Positions 9,230 through 18,263 of a stretch of DNA of 64,000 nucleotides are shown here, in pieces. The DNA comes from Endozoicomonas gorgoniicola (GTDB taxonomy: Bacteria > Pseudomonadota > Gammaproteobacteria > Pseudomonadales > Endozoicomonadaceae). The stretch's first letter is position 1. Each line of letters begins with the position of its first letter. Under the pieces are notes generated by a model. The model saw only the letters and a list, made by a program, of their open reading frames with translations. It made no database searches and was not told the origin of the DNA. The position numbers were made by a program, and so were the translations under genes. The stretch is from contig NZ_JAPFCC010000001.1 in the NCBI RefSeq assembly GCF_025562715.2, positions 886,501 to 950,500 on the forward strand, written 5' to 3'.

Positions 9230-10753
9230 ATGGAACCCTCACGTAGACGAATAAGGCCAGATTCTTCCGGTTACTTTACCGGTAGAAATCAGGTTCCTTC
9301 AAAAGATGTAAACAAGAAAACGCGCCTGATGGGACGCACCTATGAAAGTGGGGGGAAGGCTTTTCTGAATACCCTCAGCCGCTGGGCTTTCATTATGCGT
9401 CATCCGAAAATCTACCTGCAGCAGAGAAAGCAGGACCGTGACAGAAGAAGAAATGAACTGGCTGCAGGCGAGTTTACGGATGCCCGTAATATTACCGATC
9501 GCAAGATTTCGACAGACCTGGATCATATGCAGGCTGTTACTAAGCAAATGCATACCAATATCATTGATGACGCTCATGGGAAGGGTATCAAACAGCCAGG
9601 ATTTGATCCCGCTGCAGAAAACCTGGATGAGCTGGAGCATGTGCAGAAAGTCAGGGTAGGCTTCTGGGATGACGTACCCGGGTTGTCGAACCCTAAGGAT
9701 GCTGAGGAGCGAGCAAAGCTTGATGAGTTGAAAGAAAAGTTTAATGAGGAGCGTGAAGCGCATAATCAACGAAATATCAGCGTAGCTGATCGTTTTAGCG
9801 ACTTAAAAAATGAACATAGTGAGATGAAAGAGCTTGAAAAAGCCATTGCCGGGGAACGACAAGAGCATAATAAAATTGTCAAATTACTGATACAGATGGA
9901 TAAGCAGGGTACAGATACGGTATTGACCGATGAAGGCAGGAAATACCGTAAAGATCTGGATCAGCAGCGAATTGACATTAAAGAGTCCATAGCCAGCAAA
10001 AATGAAATTCTGGCGAATATGCGGGTTGAGTATTCCCACAAAACCGATGAGGTGCGTGAGAATATAGAAGTCATGACGGCGGTTCATAACGATATGAATG
10101 AGTGGATGCAGTCCTCTGACGATGAATACAACCAGCTATGGCAGTTGCTGGAGAAATTCCCAAGCTTTGTTGATCGGCTGGGTGGCAAAGAGGTTGCGGC
10201 CAGGATGGCCAAAGGTGATCAGCTCATGCACTTCAGGCAGAAGGAAATCGGAGGGCTTGAGCGAAAGTTTCTTGACGCGAAGGGTGATGAATCTCTAGAG
10301 AAAGATCTGGGTAAGAAAATTTACGCCAAGCGCCTGATGGCAATGCGTATGGATGAGATGATCCGTGAAGCAGATACTCCGGAAGCACTGCAGGAAAGAG
10401 TTGAGCGGTACACTGAAAAAAAGCCTGAACCCCGATTAGCTTCTTTGAGTCGCTTTTCAAATGGCAAAGAGGCGTTGAGTGAATCTGACCCTTTTGCTTA
10501 TGAAATGAATAAGCGCGATGAGGTTAATTGGGGTAAAGGAGACTGGGATAATACGTGGGAAAAATGGCATGATGAGATTGAAAAGGCTGAAGAGGCAAAA
10601 GAAGAGGTGGAGCCGGCAACCTACAAAGCATCTCAGGATCAGCAGTCAATAGCAGGTGATGACGATGATGGAGAGGATGAGTTCTTTGAACCAGAACTTG
10701 ATCTTCAGCCACCTGCTACTGACCCAAATTCGCCTAAAAAGGATAACCAATGA
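9230..10753 (+). CDS. unknown, highly charged coiled-coil protein (507 aa)
   Basis: I do not recognise this protein. It has no signal peptide. The first 75 residues are basic (SRRRIRPDSSG, QQRKQDRDRRR). A long middle part (about residues 160-300) is rich in Glu, Lys and Gln with few prolines and looks like alpha-helical coiled coil. The tail is very acidic (GDDDDGEDEFFEPELD). Such a basic-coil-acid layout suits a cytoplasmic scaffold or an injected effector, but nothing in the sequence decides this. It has its own promoter space and a strong terminator shared with rapA, so it is a single-gene unit. Confidence 0.7.
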   Translation: MEPSRRRIRPDSSGYFTGRNQVPSKDVNKKTRLMGRTYESGGKAFLNTLSRWAFIMRHPKIYLQQRKQDRDRRRNELAAGEFTDARNITDRKISTDLDHMQAVTKQMHTNIIDDAHGKGIKQPGFDPAAENLDELEHVQKVRVGFWDDVPGLSNPKDAEERAKLDELKEKFNEEREAHNQRNISVADRFSDLKNEHSEMKELEKAIAGERQEHNKIVKLLIQMDKQGTDTVLTDEGRKYRKDLDQQRIDIKESIASKNEILANMRVEYSHKTDEVRENIEVMTAVHNDMNEWMQSSDDEYNQLWQLLEKFPSFVDRLGGKEVAARMAKGDQLMHFRQKEIGGLERKFLDAKGDESLEKDLGKKIYAKRLMAMRMDEMIREADTPEALQERVERYTEKKPEPRLASLSRFSNGKEALSESDPFAYEMNKRDEVNWGKGDWDNTWEKWHDEIEKAEEAKEEVEPATYKASQDQQSIAGDDDDGEDEFFEPELDLQPPATDPNSPKKDNQ

Positions 10754-10754
10754 A

Positions 10755-10794
10755 TTTAAGCCCTTTCCCACTTGTGGTAAAGGGCTTAAATTTT
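10755..10794. terminator. terminator between the converging 9230 gene and rapA
   Basis: Two 17-nt arms (TTTAAGCCCTTTCCCAC / GTGGTAAAGGGCTTAAA, one mismatch) with a 2-nt loop, followed by TTTT on the plus strand. The placement two bases after the stop of one gene and just before the stop of the converging gene supports a bidirectional terminator. Confidence 0.85.
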
Positions 10795-10802
10795 AAAGAG
10801 CG

Positions 10803-13685
10803 TTAGCCTGCAACCATCAATCGCAAACCATCCAGCCTCAGCATGGCATTCTGCAAGCACTGATGCCCAATAGCTGCCTGATTCTTGAGATGTTCTATCT
10901 CTTCATCACGAACATTAGGGTTAACCGCTTTCAGGGCCGCCAGACGTTTGATCTCTTCCGTTACAGCGGCCAACAGAACCGAGCAGGCTTCTGACACAAT
11001 CGGTTGAACAGCATCCTTGGCATAACCTTCTGCACGTTCCAGCAGCTTGAGAATTGGCTCACGCTGGGCTTTTACCAGCTTTTTCGCCATACCTTTTTTG
11101 ATGGGCTGTAACTGGGCGTTCAGCGTGTCAAAGGCTACTCTGGTGGCCAGATTGTTCATGCCCGGATCAATCAGGCAGCGAATCGGTGTCGCGGGCAGAT
11201 AACGATCCAGCTGCAAACGCCGGTCGCCACTGCTTTCAACCACGTAAATCGCTTCCAGCAGCATGGTACCGGGCTTCAGAGCCTTGTTCTTCAGCAATGC
11301 GACCGATGTATTACCCATATCACTGGTCAGCAGCATTTCCATACTGTCGCTAACCATTGGGTGTTCCCAGGTCAGGAAGTGCATGTCTTCCCGTGACAGA
11401 GCCATTTCACGGTCAAAGGTGACGGTCATGCCATCGGCAGAGAGCATTGGAAACGAGGTCACCATATGACTGCCGGGACGAATCACCAGACAGTGCTTGG
11501 AATGGTCTTCCGATTCCACACCAAAACCTTCGTACAGCTTCTCCATGTAACGCTTCAGCTGGCGAGGCTCTTCCTGCTCTTCGATATCGTTGATCATGTC
11601 TTCATTGGAAGACAGTCCACGGGAGTTGATTTCAAGCAGGCGATCACGACCGTTATGCAGATGCTCTTTCACCTCTGAATTCAAGGCAGCCGTTTCATTG
11701 ATCAGTGGCTCAATGTCTTCAAGAGTGGTGTTACTCTCTGGTTGCAGAAGAACCTGTAGTTGCTCACCATGCTTTTCAAACACCATGCTGCCCGATGGGC
11801 AGGTGTCTGCAAAGGCATCCAGACCACGATCGTACCAGTGAAACAGAAGCTCCTGACTGGTGCCTGTAATGTACGGAACATGAATCTTGATAGTTTCAGT
11901 CTGACCAATACGGTCCAGTCGACCAATACGCTGTTCCAGCAGATCGGGATGAGACGGCAGGTCAAACAGCACCAGATGGTGTGCAAACTGGAAGTTTCGG
12001 CCTTCGCTGCCAATCTCGGAACAGATCAGCACCTGAGCGCCATACTCTTCATCGGCAAACCAGGCGGCTGCACGGTCGCGCTCAACAATGCTCATGTTTT
12101 CATGGAAAACAGCCGCAGGGATGCCGGAAGTGATGCGCAGGGCATCTTCCAGATCCAGTGCAGTATTGGCATTGGCACAGATCACCAGCACTTTCTGCTT
12201 TTTGAGCAGCTTGAGCAGGTTGATCAGCCAGTCGGTTCGAGGGTCGACTTTCCACCAGGGGTCCATATCGTCTACGGTGATACGGGACTGATAAGCCAGT
12301 TCCGGGTAGAGGCTGGAGCGGGTCTCGGTCTCTTCTTCCAAAGCAATCTGGTAGAGTTCCGGCAATGCCTGGGGATAACCCTGAACCACACGACCGGGGA
12401 AGCCTCCCACAGCGGCCCGGGTGTTGCGGAACAGAATGCGTCCTGTGCCATGGCGATCCAGCAGACTGCGCAGCAGGCGCTTACGGGAAGAACTTCTCAG
12501 TTCTTCGTCGCCCATATTGATGTTATCAATCAGGTTCTGACATTCTGCACCCAGAAAACTGGTCAGATGGTTCTGGGCGGTTTCCGGAAGACGGTCGTTT
12601 TCCAGCAACTCCTGAACCGCTTCAGCCACAGGCTCATAGGTTTTTTCTTCGTCCTGATAAGCCTTCAGATCGTGGAAACGATCCGGGTCCAGCAGGCGAA
12701 GACGGGCGAAGTGGCTTTCAGGGCCCATCTGTTCAGGGGTTGCGGTGAGCAGCAGCAGGCCCGGAATATGGCGGGAGAGCTGTTCAACCGTGCAGTACTC
12801 GGCGCTCGGGCTCTCTTCATCCCAGACGAGATGGTGTGCTTCATCAACGACCAGCAGATCCCAGTCTGTTTGCATGGCCTGTTCAAAACGCTCAGCATTG
12901 TTGCTGAGGAAGTCCAGGCTGCAGAGAATCAACTGTTCAGTATTGAACGGATTGTCATCGTCGGCATTACGACAGCGCTCTTCATCAAACAGGCTGAAAT
13001 GCAGGTTGAATCGACGCAGCATTTCGACCAGCCATTGATGTTGCAGGCTCTCCGGTACCAGAATCAGTATCCGGCTGGCACGGCCTGTTACCAGCTGTTG
13101 ATGCAGTATCAGGCCTGCTTCAATGGTTTTACCCATACCCACTTCGTCAGCCAGCATAACCCTCGGGGCATGGCGGCTGGACACTTCACGGGCAATGTGC
13201 AGCTGGTGGGGTATCAGGCTGGTGCGTGCGCCAACCAGTCCCCGAAGTGGGGAACGTTTCAGCTTGTGGTTGTGCTGCAGGGTTTTATAACGCAGGGAAA
13301 AATTGCTGTTCTGGTCAATCTGACCAGCCAGCATGCGATCCTGCGGTTTGTTAAAACGAATAAAGTTGCCCAGACCGGATTCGGGCAACACGTCAGGCTG
13401 ACCATCAGACGGACCGCCTGAGATCATACCTTTGTAAGTTAACAGGCCATTACTTTCAATGACGTCTGTCACCGTCATGATCCAGCCCTCGTGACTTTCT
13501 ACTTTGTCACCAGGGTTGAACTGCACGCGCGTTAACGGGCAATTGTTGACGGAATAAAGCCGGGTTTCACCGGTAGCGGGGAACAGTAGGGTGACCATCC
13601 GACCATCAAGGGTAAGCACAGTGCCTAAACCCTGTTCGGTTTCGGTGTCACTAATCCAACGTTGTCCAGGAACGAAGCTCGTCAT
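10803..13685 (-). CDS. rapA: RNA polymerase-associated SWI2/SNF2 protein RapA
   Basis: A 960-residue ATPase that recycles RNA polymerase. The N-terminal Tudor-like region opens with GQRWISDTE. Helicase motif I is DEVGMGKTIEAG and motif II is VVDEAHHLVW; motif III is LLTATPEQMGPESH and motif VI is QRIGRLDRIGQT, followed by the long C-terminal Rap-specific domain. Length matches E. coli RapA (968). I chose ATG 13685 (MTSFVPGQRW), which aligns with the E. coli start; an upstream in-frame TTG at 13712 would add nine residues. It is a single gene converging on the 9230 gene. Confidence 0.97.
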   Translation of the reverse strand: MTSFVPGQRWISDTETEQGLGTVLTLDGRMVTLLFPATGETRLYSVNNCPLTRVQFNPGDKVESHEGWIMTVTDVIESNGLLTYKGMISGGPSDGQPDVLPESGLGNFIRFNKPQDRMLAGQIDQNSNFSLRYKTLQHNHKLKRSPLRGLVGARTSLIPHQLHIAREVSSRHAPRVMLADEVGMGKTIEAGLILHQQLVTGRASRILILVPESLQHQWLVEMLRRFNLHFSLFDEERCRNADDDNPFNTEQLILCSLDFLSNNAERFEQAMQTDWDLLVVDEAHHLVWDEESPSAEYCTVEQLSRHIPGLLLLTATPEQMGPESHFARLRLLDPDRFHDLKAYQDEEKTYEPVAEAVQELLENDRLPETAQNHLTSFLGAECQNLIDNINMGDEELRSSSRKRLLRSLLDRHGTGRILFRNTRAAVGGFPGRVVQGYPQALPELYQIALEEETETRSSLYPELAYQSRITVDDMDPWWKVDPRTDWLINLLKLLKKQKVLVICANANTALDLEDALRITSGIPAAVFHENMSIVERDRAAAWFADEEYGAQVLICSEIGSEGRNFQFAHHLVLFDLPSHPDLLEQRIGRLDRIGQTETIKIHVPYITGTSQELLFHWYDRGLDAFADTCPSGSMVFEKHGEQLQVLLQPESNTTLEDIEPLINETAALNSEVKEHLHNGRDRLLEINSRGLSSNEDMINDIEEQEEPRQLKRYMEKLYEGFGVESEDHSKHCLVIRPGSHMVTSFPMLSADGMTVTFDREMALSREDMHFLTWEHPMVSDSMEMLLTSDMGNTSVALLKNKALKPGTMLLEAIYVVESSGDRRLQLDRYLPATPIRCLIDPGMNNLATRVAFDTLNAQLQPIKKGMAKKLVKAQREPILKLLERAEGYAKDAVQPIVSEACSVLLAAVTEEIKRLAALKAVNPNVRDEEIEHLKNQAAIGHQCLQNAMLRLDGLRLMVAG

Positions 13686-13906
13686 GTCGTGACTACATAC
13701 CTTGCCAGACAAAAAAGGGCGCTATATTAGCGGAATTAGTTCTATAAGCAACCAGTACAAGTGCTAGATTTGCTGCCTTTTTACGTTTAAACGTTGTGCA
13801 TTTGAGTACTGTACCAGTGCGCAGAGCCTATGAATTATAGACAGAAACCGAAGTGGAGTGGATCCAGCTTCGGTGGCTGGGGGGATAAAGGCAGAATGAT
13901 TAAGAG

Positions 13907-14185
13907 TCAGGTGGCTTCGGACTCTGATGTTTTTTCTTCAGAGTCCCTGCCAATCTCAAGCACCAGGTCAGGCTTTCCCTTGAAAGCTTTGGACAGTACA
14001 TCCTTGTTGCGGGACAGTAACAGGCCGATGTCTTCTGCCAGCTGTTCGTCGATAGTAAAGTGATCTTCCAGCAGCGTGGTCAGATTAGCTGCCAGCTCCA
14101 GCATGCGGTCATGTTCTTCAGCGGCTTTTTTGTCTGTAAACATACTCCCGTCCCGATCAACTCGCCACATAGGGGTAATTGACAT
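13907..14185 (-). CDS. yebG: YebG family SOS-inducible protein
   Basis: A 92-residue protein when started at ATG 14185, which has a strong AGGAGAG site before it. The body (FTDKKAAEEHDRMLELA, then LLLSRNKDVLSKAF) matches the YebG pattern of a short cytosolic DNA-damage-inducible protein of unclear function. The tail is acidic (DSEEKTSESEA). A near-perfect LexA box lies about 45 bp upstream, which independently supports the assignment, since yebG is a known LexA target in enterics. The exact biochemical role is unknown. Confidence 0.83.
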   Translation of the reverse strand: MSITPMWRVDRDGSMFTDKKAAEEHDRMLELAANLTTLLEDHFTIDEQLAEDIGLLLSRNKDVLSKAFKGKPDLVLEIGRDSEEKTSESEAT

Positions 14186-14230
14186 GGCCCTCTCCTGTTT
14201 GGCATGGGTTATTAATAGTTTGACGGACAA

Positions 14231-14246
14231 CTGTATATAATTACAG
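14231..14246 (-). promoter_or_regulatory. LexA (SOS) box
   Basis: CTGTATATAATTACAG fits CTGT-N8-ACAG, the gammaproteobacterial LexA operator. It lies 46-61 bp before the yebG-like start, where it would cover the promoter. Confidence 0.85.
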
Positions 14247-14387
14247 CATATTTGTCCAGAACATAAAAACGGTCGAATCCGGTCTTCCGTTTAGCAGAGG
14301 GAAAGGCAGGCAGGTCAGCATCAGTGTGCTTGCTGCAGAAGGAGCGGGGGGAAGATAACCCCGCTGCTTCAGGGACAAGTCATTGAG

Positions 14388-14849
14388 TCAGAGTTCGTCT
14401 TTTATGACGTTTTCATCCCGTTTATCTTCTTCATAACGGTAAGTGGTAGTAGCACCATGGTGTTTTGGGGGTGGGCTTATGTAGATGTCTGACCAGTAGT
14501 CGCCCCCTGTCCACCATGGGTATGGCTCAGGTCGGTCATAGGTGTCCTTATCTGTATCCAATGGTTCGGGCTGGAGGCGTTTCACCATATCAGGCAGTGT
14601 AGCGACCTCGAACCAGTTTCCGGACGCATGTGTTACCCAGCTTCCATATCTTTCCCGGGCTTTTTTAAGGGAGAATCCCATGAGCTTGAAGCTTATGTCG
14701 TTTTTCCAGGGCATGCTTATCAGGGTTTGGTTGTAAACCGCAATGACCTCATTGCTGATGTTCTTTGAAAGAGGCTTTCCTTTTTTTGCCTGATCGAGAA
14801 GCCATTGGTTGGCGCTGTGGTAATTTGGCTTGAAATTTTTGGTAATCAT
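14388..14849 (-). CDS. hypothetical protein, 153 aa
   Basis: Not recognised. It has no signal peptide or membrane segment. The first 75 residues look folded and helical (ANQWLLDQAKKGKPLSKN, KLMGFSLKKARERYGSW). The C-terminal third is rich in Pro, Trp, Tyr and Asp (PEPYPWWTGGDYW, SPPPKHHG) and ends in a charged tail. It may be an accessory gene; the neighbours give no clue. Being coding is plausible rather than proven. Confidence 0.5.
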   Translation of the reverse strand: MITKNFKPNYHSANQWLLDQAKKGKPLSKNISNEVIAVYNQTLISMPWKNDISFKLMGFSLKKARERYGSWVTHASGNWFEVATLPDMVKRLQPEPLDTDKDTYDRPEPYPWWTGGDYWSDIYISPPPKHHGATTTYRYEEDKRDENVIKDEL

Positions 14850-14967
14850 GTATTGAGCAAGACGGACAATGCGGGGTTGTTTATCATCTTTCGTTCCGTT
14901 TTGGTTTCTGTGCTCTGATGCGACATGCCGGCTGTCTTCATTATAAATTTCCGGGTTTATATGGTGC

Positions 14968-15231
14968 TTAATATTTCCCTGTCATTTGCCAGGCGTAGCT
15001 GTTATCGGTGATGAAGCTATTGTCGGTGATGAAGCTATTGCCGCGTACTCCTTGCAAATGGTTGGTGTAACTCGATTGCAGAGGAAGACTGACGATAATC
15101 TGATGTCTGGGGCCCGAAGCAAACGCATGCAGAAAGGCGATGGTTTTGTCATCTGTTTTGTCAGGCTCGTCAGCCATTGCATTTTGAGTCATACAGGCAA
15201 TGACGACTATTGGCAAAAGATATGTTCTCAT
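14968..15231 (-). CDS. small exported protein with an in-frame repeat
   Basis: An 87-residue frame when started at ATG 15231. It begins with a good signal peptide (MRTYLLPIVVIACMTQNAMA, likely cut after AMA). The mature part is only about 65 residues and includes a duplicated NSFITD unit from an exact 18-bp tandem repeat. No family is recognised. It may be a real secreted peptide or a decaying gene; its position downstream of rluB gives no functional hint. Confidence 0.5.
   Translation of the reverse strand: MRTYLLPIVVIACMTQNAMADEPDKTDDKTIAFLHAFASGPRHQIIVSLPLQSSYTNHLQGVRGNSFITDNSFITDNSYAWQMTGKY
15005..15040. repeat. 18-bp perfect tandem duplication
   Basis: The unit TCGGTGATGAAGCTATTG occurs twice in frame inside the small exported protein and duplicates six residues. 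Confidence 0.9.
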
Positions 15232-15284
15232 TTTTGCTTTCTGGGAGTTGGCCGTGGCAAGAGAATAGAACAGATTGGCAGAAG

Positions 15285-15317
15285 CTGCCGACAAAGCCAG
15301 TAGCGGCTTGTCGGCAG
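15285..15317. terminator. hairpin downstream of rluB
   Basis: Arms CTGCCGACAAAGCC / GGCTTGTCGGCAG pair with one bulged A around a 6-nt loop. They lie about 60 bp after the rluB stop. No T-tract is seen, so a termination role is tentative. Confidence 0.4.
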
Positions 15318-15378
15318 GGTTCAGAGGATGGCTGCAGTAGTTAGCTGAATGTGGGTGGTTCAGCTGTCAGGAAGCGTT

Positions 15379-16290
15379 TCAGGAAAAACGGTTACGCTTG
15401 TGAGGCGAAGATTTCTTGTGAGGAGATGGGCGTTTCTTGCCTTTGCTCTGGGCAGCCGTTTTACCACGAGGGCCTTTCAGACCGGAATGGGTGGTGCGGG
15501 CCTGCTTGCGAACGGTTGGCAGCGGAGCCGGCTCCAGATCCACATGGGCTGCCAGGGTGTCGATGGCGTCTTTGTCCAGTTCTTCCCACTGACCCATACG
15601 CAGGTGGTCAGGAATGATTACGTTGGCAAAGCGAACGCGCTTCAGACGACTTACAGTGAGTTCCTGAGATTCCCACAGACGACGTACTTCACGGTTGCGG
15701 CCTTCCATAATGCAAACGTGGAACCAGCGGTTGATGCCTGCGCCGCCGGAATCAACGATATCGGTGAAGCGTGCCGGACCGTCTTCCAGCTCAACGCCTT
15801 CAAACAGGTTTTTAACCTTTTGCTCGGTTACATTACCCATCACACGTACCGCGTATTCACGCTCAATTTCATGGGACGGGTGCATCAGGCGGCTGGCGAG
15901 TTCGCCGTCGGTGGTGAACAGAATCAGGCCAGAGGTGTTGAGGTCAAGACGGCCAATGGCAATCCAGCGTTCGCCACTCAGTTTGGGCAGGCGGTCAAAG
16001 ACCGTCGGGCGACCTTCCGGATCAGAACGGCTGCAGATTTCGCCTTCAGGTTTGTTGTAGGCAATTACGCGACGAACTTTGGAGGCGTAGTTGTCGAGTT
16101 TTACCGGGCGACCATCCACAGAAATGCGGTCTTCAGCTGAGGCGCGATCACCCAGAGTGGCCGTTTCACCGTTAACGGAGACACGACCTTCGCTGATCCA
16201 GCGTTCCATCTCACGGCGCGAGCCGATGCCAGCGCCCGCCAGGATTTTTTGCAGTTTCTCACCCTGGGGAGGAGTTGTTTCAGTAGTCAT
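15379..16290 (-). CDS. rluB: 23S rRNA pseudouridine synthase RluB
   Basis: A 303-residue enzyme of the RsuA/RluB/E/F family that converts uridine to pseudouridine in 23S rRNA (position 2605 in E. coli). An N-terminal S4 RNA-binding domain ([20 protein letters not shown], about residues 13-32) precedes the catalytic core with [10 protein letters not shown], where the Asp is the catalytic residue, and then [12 protein letters not shown]. The C-terminus is a long basic tail rich in Lys, Ser, Pro and His, common in RluB. It is downstream of scpA-scpB on the same strand, a conserved bacterial neighbourhood. Confidence 0.95.
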   Translation of the reverse strand: MTTETTPPQGEKLQKILAGAGIGSRREMERWISEGRVSVNGETATLGDRASAEDRISVDGRPVKLDNYASKVRRVIAYNKPEGEICSRSDPEGRPTVFDRLPKLSGERWIAIGRLDLNTSGLILFTTDGELASRLMHPSHEIEREYAVRVMGNVTEQKVKNLFEGVELEDGPARFTDIVDSGGAGINRWFHVCIMEGRNREVRRLWESQELTVSRLKRVRFANVIIPDHLRMGQWEELDKDAIDTLAAHVDLEPAPLPTVRKQARTTHSGLKGPRGKTAAQSKGKKRPSPHKKSSPHKRNRFS

Positions 16291-16376
16291 TGCTCTATAC
16301 CAGGTGGCGCTGCCACCTTATTCTTTGGGGAAAATTGTCGAAAGGCGGGGAGTATAAATAAGGCAGACAGAAGATT

Positions 16377-17210
16377 CTATAGAGAATCTTCCGGGCTTTC
16401 GTTGGTGGATGTGCTGGTGGGGTTGTCGGTGGATTCGTCCAGTTCCAGGGCTTCAACTTTCTGCTTTTTGATCAGGTCATCAAAATTATCCGGCAGGTCG
16501 GCTTCCATTTCATCCAGTTCGGCAAACAGGGCTGCGGCAGACTGTTTCTCGACTTCAATGACCTCATGGGCTTCACCGGCGTCCGTTGCCTCAGTGGTTT
16601 CGACATCAAGAGAACCCTGTTCCGGTGTTTCGTTCAGCTGCTTTGCCATCGCCTCTAAATCACGGATTTCAGACAGTGGCGGCAGTTCAGTAAGATTTTG
16701 CAGGTTGAAATAGTCCAGGAACTGCCGGGTGGTGGCAAACATGGCAGGACGCCCCGGTACATCGCGATGGCCTACGACCCGAATCCACTCCCGCTCCTGC
16801 AGGGTGCGGATAATGTTACTGCTGACGCTGACCCCGCGAATCTCTTCAATTTCGCCCCGGGTAATGGGTTGACGGTAGGCAATCAGAGCCAGTGTTTCCA
16901 GCATGGCCCGGGTGTAACGCTGTGGCTTTTCTTCCCATAAACGGCCAACCCAGGGAGCCAGCTCCTCGCGCACCTGAAAGCGGTAGCCGGAAGCGACCTG
17001 TTTCAGTTCAAACCCTCGTCCTTCACAGCTTTCAGACAGGGCGACCAGCGCTTCGCGAAACGCATTGGCGTCGGGTACTTCCTCTTCTGAAACGTTTTCT
17101 TTCGAAACGTTTGCTTTCGAAAAGAGTCCCATCATCTGTTCCAGTGTGAGAGGCTTGTTGCTGGCCAGCAGCGCGCCTTCCAGAATGCGTTGCAGTTGTT
17201 CAATGTCCAT
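16377..17210 (-). CDS. scpB: segregation and condensation protein B
   Basis: A 277-residue protein with the two winged-helix domains of ScpB, recognisable in LEGALLASNKPLT at the start and in ETLALIAYRQPITRGEIEEIRGV, followed by DVPGRPAMFATT. It binds ScpA and the SMC/MukB-like ATPase to compact and segregate the chromosome. The last 75 residues are acidic and of low complexity. The linker near residue 35 contains a 15-bp in-frame duplication (NVSKE repeated). It starts 15 bp after scpA, so both are probably translated from one mRNA. Confidence 0.95.
   Translation of the reverse strand: MDIEQLQRILEGALLASNKPLTLEQMMGLFSKANVSKENVSEEEVPDANAFREALVALSESCEGRGFELKQVASGYRFQVREELAPWVGRLWEEKPQRYTRAMLETLALIAYRQPITRGEIEEIRGVSVSSNIIRTLQEREWIRVVGHRDVPGRPAMFATTRQFLDYFNLQNLTELPPLSEIRDLEAMAKQLNETPEQGSLDVETTEATDAGEAHEVIEVEKQSAAALFAELDEMEADLPDNFDDLIKKQKVEALELDESTDNPTSTSTNESPEDSL
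17089..17118. repeat. 15-bp tandem duplication in scpB
   Basis: GAAACGTTTTCTTTC followed by GAAACGTTTGCTTTC (one change). It duplicates five codons. Confidence 0.85.
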
Positions 17211-17225
17211 AAGTGGGTCTGTTTG

Positions 17226-18125
17226 TCAGTCAATTCTGGCCTTAACATGAATAGGGCCGTAAGGTTCATTTTGTATCAGTTCGATCAGGGATTCCTTGAT
17301 CAGTTCCATCACTGCCATAAAGGTGACCACAACCCCCAGGCGTCCTTCGTCCATCCGGAACAGCGCGACAAAGGGTGTAAAGCGGTCTGAAGACAGCTGC
17401 GACAGCACCTGGCTCATTCGCTCACGGGTCGACAGGGCTTCCTGCTCAATCTGGTGGTTCTCGTACATATCCGCCCGGCGCAGTACTTCGCCCAGGGCCA
17501 GCATGACCTCTTTCAGGTCCACATCGGGATGTGGACGCTCCAGTTCAACATTCGGTGGCTCGGCGCTGACGAGATAGATGTTACGGTTGAGCCTTGGCAG
17601 CTCATCAATGTCTTCCGCTGCCTGCTTGAAACGTTCATATTCCTGCAGCCTGCGGATCAGCTCCGCCCTGGGGTCTTCCTCTTCTTCCTCATCTTCACTG
17701 ACGCGGGGCAGAAGCATTCTGGATTTGATTTCAGCCAGGGTGGCAGCCATCACCAGATATTCTGCCGCCAGCTCGAACTGTGAAGATTCCATCAGTTCAA
17801 CGTACTCCATGTACTGCTGGGTAATGGTGTAAACCTGAATATTGAGAATATCCATGTTGTTGCGTTTGATCAGGTACAACAACAGGTCAAGCGGCCCTTC
17901 AAAGGCATCCAGAAAAACTTCCAGTGCTTCAGGAGGGATATAGAGGTCGTCAGGCAGTTTGGCCATGGGCTGCCCCATCACCAGAATGCGGTTTTCCAGA
18001 GCGGCTTCTGATGCTTCATTCAGGTCAAAGGCATCAGTCTGCGCCGGTTGTTGCTCGTCCGACGCTGAATCGTCCGGCGCTGAATCGTCTGGCTGATTGT
18101 CGGCCACGGCTTCCGTCGTGGTCAT
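17226..18125 (-). CDS. scpA: segregation and condensation protein A
   Basis: A 299-residue kleisin partner of ScpB. The conserved core begins at FEGPLDLLLYLIKRNNMDI and continues through IQVYTITQQYMEYV, AAEYLVMAATLAEIKSRMLLP and a C-terminal winged helix. I start it at ATG 18125 (MTTTEAVA). The frame stays open to 18242, but the extension crosses a terminator hairpin and reads as non-conserved sequence. The N-terminal 55 residues are acidic and contain a 15-bp duplication (DDSA repeated). Confidence 0.93.
   Translation of the reverse strand: MTTTEAVADNQPDDSAPDDSASDEQQPAQTDAFDLNEASEAALENRILVMGQPMAKLPDDLYIPPEALEVFLDAFEGPLDLLLYLIKRNNMDILNIQVYTITQQYMEYVELMESSQFELAAEYLVMAATLAEIKSRMLLPRVSEDEEEEEDPRAELIRRLQEYERFKQAAEDIDELPRLNRNIYLVSAEPPNVELERPHPDVDLKEVMLALGEVLRRADMYENHQIEQEALSTRERMSQVLSQLSSDRFTPFVALFRMDEGRLGVVVTFMAVMELIKESLIELIQNEPYGPIHVKARID
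18064..18093. repeat. 15-bp tandem duplication in scpA
   Basis: GCTGAATCGTCCGGC followed by GCTGAATCGTCTGGC (one change), in frame in the acidic N-terminal linker. Confidence 0.85.
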
Positions 18126-18154
18126 CGGGCTATCACCTTTTCGGGCTCCTCTCA

Positions 18155-18190
18155 TTGAAAATACCCTTTCCACCATTGATGGAAAGGGTA
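18155..18190 (-). terminator. terminator between trpS and scpA
   Basis: Arms TACCCTTTCCA / TGGAAAGGGTA (11 bp, 7-nt loop) are followed on the minus strand by ATTTTCA. It lies about 75 bp after the trpS stop and 30 bp before the scpA start, so some transcripts probably end here. Confidence 0.65.
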
Positions 18191-18263
18191 CTGCCAAGAT
18201 CAGGGTTATTAATAATGTCTTACATTGCTGGTCAGGAATCAACCATCAGTGTTTTTGTTGTCA

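Noticed and set aside
11760..13421. 553-codon plus-strand frame inside rapA
   Set aside because: It is antisense to the conserved rapA coding region and shows no family signature or ribosome site.
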